Positions 60,975 to 64,000 of a DNA stretch of 64,000 bases are shown piece by piece. Location: the NCBI RefSeq assembly GCF_026914185.1, contig NC_070562.1, positions 1,364,001-1,428,000 of the forward strand, written 5' to 3'. The first letter of the stretch is position 1. The number at the start of each line of letters is the position of its first letter. The translations under genes were made by a program, and so were the position numbers. This stretch comes from Puccinia triticina (lineage: Eukaryota; Basidiomycota; Pucciniomycetes; Pucciniales; Pucciniaceae). The notes beneath the pieces were generated by a model, which saw nothing but the letters and a program-made list of their open reading frames with translations, was not told the origin of the DNA and searched no databases.

Positions 60975-61503
60975 CAATTCCTGAGAGCAAAACTCCGCAG
61001 GCAAACTGCTAAAACTGCTAAAGCAGTTTTCCTGGGAGCAAAACTCCACAGGCAAACTGCTAAAGCAGTTTTCCTGGGAGAAAAACTCCACAGGCAAACT
61101 GCTAAAGCAGTTTTCCTGGGAGAAAAACTCCACAGGCAAACTGCTAAAGCAGTTTTCCTGGGAGAAAAACTCCACAGGCAAACTGCTAAAGCAGTTTTCC
61201 TGGGAGAAAAACTCCACAGGCAAACTGCTAAAGCAGTTTTCCTGGGAGAAAAACTCCACAGGCAAACTGCTAAAGCAGTTTTCCTGGGAGAAAAACTCCA
61301 CAGGCAAACTGCTAAAGCAGTTTTCCTGGGAGAAAAACTCCACAGGCAAACTGCTAAAGCAGTTTTCCTGGGAGAAAAACTCCACAGGCAAACTGCTAAA
61401 GCAGTTTTCCTGGGAGAAAAACTCCACAGGCAAACTGCTAAAGCAGTTTTCCTGGGAGAAAAACTCCACAGGCAAACTGCTAAAGCAGTTTTCCTGGGAG
61501 CTC
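60975..61503. repeat. 42-bp satellite, about 12 copies, right arm
   Basis: Same orientation as the 49-kb array. Nearly all copies carry the GGGAGAAAAACTCC variant. Confidence 0.93.
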
Positions 61504-62832
61504 AACCACACTTGCCCGCCCACCTCCTTAAATGAAGGGCTCGTGTAAAATCCCATGCTCCATGCAGGTTTCAAAACTCAATCACTTAAATCTCTTGACT
61601 TGCAACCTTCATCCCTGGCCCCTGCTCCCGCCTAAATCAGTAGAGAACTGGAATGAATTAATCTTCTCTTGAGCTCTTTAATCTCCCATTTACGTTTTGC
61701 TACATCTTAACACGTGCTCCTGATCCGCCCACAATTTTACCACCATCAGATGAATAGGGGAATCCTGCCACTGCAGCTGACTACTGTGGTGGTATATGTT
61801 GGCAAGCAGTTAAGAATTTCCACTCACTGCAGCGAAAATGGAAAGCAGCACACAGCTGAGTATAAGGGTGAAAGCGCTGTGAGACTCCAAAAGCGGTTTG
61901 CACCTCTTATGGCTGAATTTAGAGAAGTATGTGTGGGGAAACCCCTGCTTCTCTGAAAGACAAAGACTGACAACACCCCCAGCTAGGCTGGAAGCAAGAA
62001 GACAGTGGTCTAGTGTAGTTGAATACTTTTCTTACAAGTGACGCACAATGTACTGTGTATTGCAAGATATAAAGCTAGTATTTTATTATGTGGCAGAGAG
62101 TGTGAGGGTGACAATTTATTTGAATCTCGTGGGGGGAATGATCTCCTTGATTGGATGCCATTCCATGGATGGGGGGAAAAGGAAGAGAGAGCCCCTCCTT
62201 ATATAGGAAAATGTGAGGCATTTGTGCTGGTGGTCTATGTACATGAGGGGTTTTGGCTGGTGTGCCTTTACAAATGCTGTGCAAATACAACTATGTACAG
62301 TGTGGCAGTGTAGACATGAGCAAATTTACCTGGTGATCTAGTTACAAGTGTGGCTTACACAGCCCTCTGGTTGCTATGGAGTCTTCTCAAGTGACCCGCA
62401 CAGCTTTCTGCATTGCTGTGTAGTCTGCTTGAGTGACTTGCACAGCCCCATGGTTACTATGCCGCTTTATTAATGTGGCTTGTGGTTGCTAGGTTACTGT
62501 AATAAGTGGCTTGTGGTTGCTACACAGCCACATCTGAGGCTGGCTGGTTGCTATGTAGCCGCATATATACACACATATATATGTAAAACTGTGTATGTAA
62601 GCTGAAGGGAGTGTGTGTATCCCTAGGTGGTGTAATGTAACACTACATATGTAAACTAGAAATTTTTGAATTTTTCCATCCGGAACCAAAGCGTCTACCA
62701 CAGCGCTGCACTACAACAAGCGCTGTGGAACTACTCTTGGGATGAATAGAGCTGGAGAGGCAATGGTGCTTTAATGGGCTGCCTCTCTGGGAACAAGAAA
62801 AAGATATAAGAGTGTGGACTCTTATGGAAAGA
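61504..62832. other. 1.33-kb spacer in the right arm (inverted copy of 58142-59470)
   Basis: Mirror image of the left spacer at the expected coordinates, with the same TATA-like and AATAAA-like words on the minus strand. Confidence 0.85.
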
Positions 62833-63624
62833 AGCAGTTCGCTTGTGGAGTTTTGCTCCCAGAGCAGGTAAAAGCTTGCTGAGCAGGTAAAAGACCGCCG
62901 AGCAGGTACTTTTACCTGCTCGACCATTGGGATGAACTGCTCGCCGAGCAGGTACAGTCACAGGTACCTGCTCCGGCGCGTCCAGCAGGTCAACTGGCCA
63001 AGCAAATAACAGCGCCAAGCAGGTAATTCTTCCCGCTTCAAAGCGGCTACAGCTATCTGCTTGCAGAGCAGGTCAACCTTCTTACCAAGCAGGTAAAAGC
63101 AACTGCTTGGCGGGCAGGTCATCCTAATGGCCGAGCAGGTACTGTTACCTGCGTGGCAAGCAGGATGACCCGCTGGCCAAGCCGAAACAGGTACCTGTAA
63201 CTGTACCCGCCCGGCGACCAGGTTGATGGCCGAGCAGGTAAAAATACCTGCTTGGCGACCTTTTACCTGCTCGGCGAGTAGGTCAACCTGCTCACCGAGC
63301 AGGTACCGTTACCTCCTTGCCAGTAGGATGACCTGCTGGCCGAGAAGGAGTACGTACCTGTAACCAGGCGACCAGATCATCCTGACGGCCAAGCAGCTAA
63401 AAGTACCCGCTCGGCGAACTTTTACCTGCTCGCCGAGCAGGTACTGTTTCCTGGCCAGCAGGTTGACCTGCTGGCCGAGTCGGAGCAAGTACCTGTAACC
63501 ATACAAGCTCGGCGAGCAGGTCATCCTGATGGCCGAGCAGGTAAAAGAGCTTTTACCTGCTGGGCGAGTAGGTCAGCATGCTCGCCGAGCAGGTACTTTT
63601 AACCTCTTTTAACTGCTTGGCCAG
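62833..63624. repeat. ACCTGCTCG hairpin block, right arm
   Basis: Inverted copy of 57352-58141, ending at TTGGCCAGCTGATAGATAAA, where the RT fragment starts. Confidence 0.93.
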
Positions 63625-64000
63625 CTGATAGATAAATTCTTCAAGGAAGTTCTACAAGATGGCATCATGCGGCCATCAAAATTGCCCTGGTCAGCTCCCC
63701 TGATCCTGGTGAAAAAGCGGGATGGATCTTTGCAGGTGTGTGTATACTACCGTAAACTGAATTCACTAACAATCAAGAACTCATATCCGCTGCCAAGAAT
63801 TGATGACACATACCAATTCTTAGAAGGAGTGTCTGTCTTCAGCTCTATTGATGCAAAGTCTGGCTTTTGGCAAGTAAAACTCTTGGATTGATCAATTGAA
63901 AAAGCAGCCTTCAGTACGCGCAACGGCGCGTACAAGTTCCTTTTTATGCCTTTTGGTCTCTGTAATGCCCAAAAACCTTTCAAAATATGATGAACTCAAT
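63625..64000 (+). pseudogene. Gypsy reverse transcriptase fragment, right arm (runs off window)
   Basis: Inverted duplicate of 56974-57349 with the same residues and the same TGA after QVKLLD at about 63889-63891. The YxDD region lies beyond the window. Its orientation matches the gag at 45669. Confidence 0.88.

Larger units (their letters stand above)
56974..64000. repeat. Giant inverted repeat centred at 60487
   Basis: Every recognisable segment from 56974 to about 59840 recurs in reverse at the mirror position (coordinates sum to 120974): RT fragment, hairpin block, spacer and the start of the satellite. The arms are nearly identical; one difference is at 59486-59496, where the left arm has TGAGTGG and the right arm's counterpart TTAGCAG. 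About 1.3 kb in the middle (59.84-61.13 kb) is not symmetric. The right arm runs off the window, so the full length is unknown. Confidence 0.93.

Overview
The window looks like a gene-poor, transposon-rich stretch of a basidiomycete nuclear genome, most likely a rust fungus (Pucciniales). Introns are short (about 60-150 nt, GT..AG). The two recognisable housekeeping genes, the peroxisomal AAA-ATPase PEX1 and S-adenosylhomocysteine hydrolase, are of fungal type. Two or three small secreted-protein candidates are present, and most of the rest is Harbinger, Tnp2/CACTA-like and Gypsy material. The assignment to rusts is inferred from this mixture; no marker gene proves it.

Layout. 1-1148: 3' end of PEX1 (+). 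1837-5462: a complete but dead PIF/Harbinger transposon with 16-bp inverted ends, a transposase (+) and a Myb/SANT-type ORF2 (-). 5.5-13.3 kb: AT-rich DNA with a secreted-protein candidate at 6781 (+), a 73-aa secreted basic peptide at 10345 (-) and an old CACTA-type MITE. 13320-15170: SAHH (-), eight coding exons plus a terminal exon that appears to hold only the stop codon. 16527-18589: an intact eight-exon gene of unknown function (-). About 18.85-25.15 kb: a DNA transposon with an uninterrupted nine-exon gene that joins a Tnp2-like transposase to a C-terminal OTU cysteine-protease domain. 25154-26107: a broken gene (-). 27730-33407: one or two Ser-rich proteins of unknown function (-).

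From 35 kb rightwards unique genes disappear. The dominant structure is DNA made of consecutive short palindromes in several sequence families that share an architecture but not a sequence. There is a 142-bp run of seven hairpins flanked by a 9-bp direct repeat inside a small secreted-protein ORF (35249-35390), a TGTCCTGTCCGTTTGC family (39.3 kb), a GTACCC family, an ACCTGCTCG/CGAGCAGGT family (47.5-49.0 kb and 57.3-63.6 kb), a 42-bp two-hairpin satellite (49.0-49.9, 59.5-60.15 and 61.0-61.5 kb), a CGATGACCGGTC family (51.9-52.7 kb) and an AGCGC family.

The last 7 kb is a giant inverted repeat centred at 60487. Each arm carries, from outside in, a Gypsy reverse-transcriptase fragment, the ACCTGCTCG hairpin block, a 1.3-kb spacer with LTR-like signals, and the 42-bp satellite. 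A Gypsy gag (45669-47498) stops exactly where the hairpin block starts, and an RT fragment in the same orientation begins exactly where the last hairpin block ends (about 63.63 kb). One reading is that the satellite grew inside a single Gypsy element. A palindrome of this size can also come from assembly error and needs long-read confirmation.
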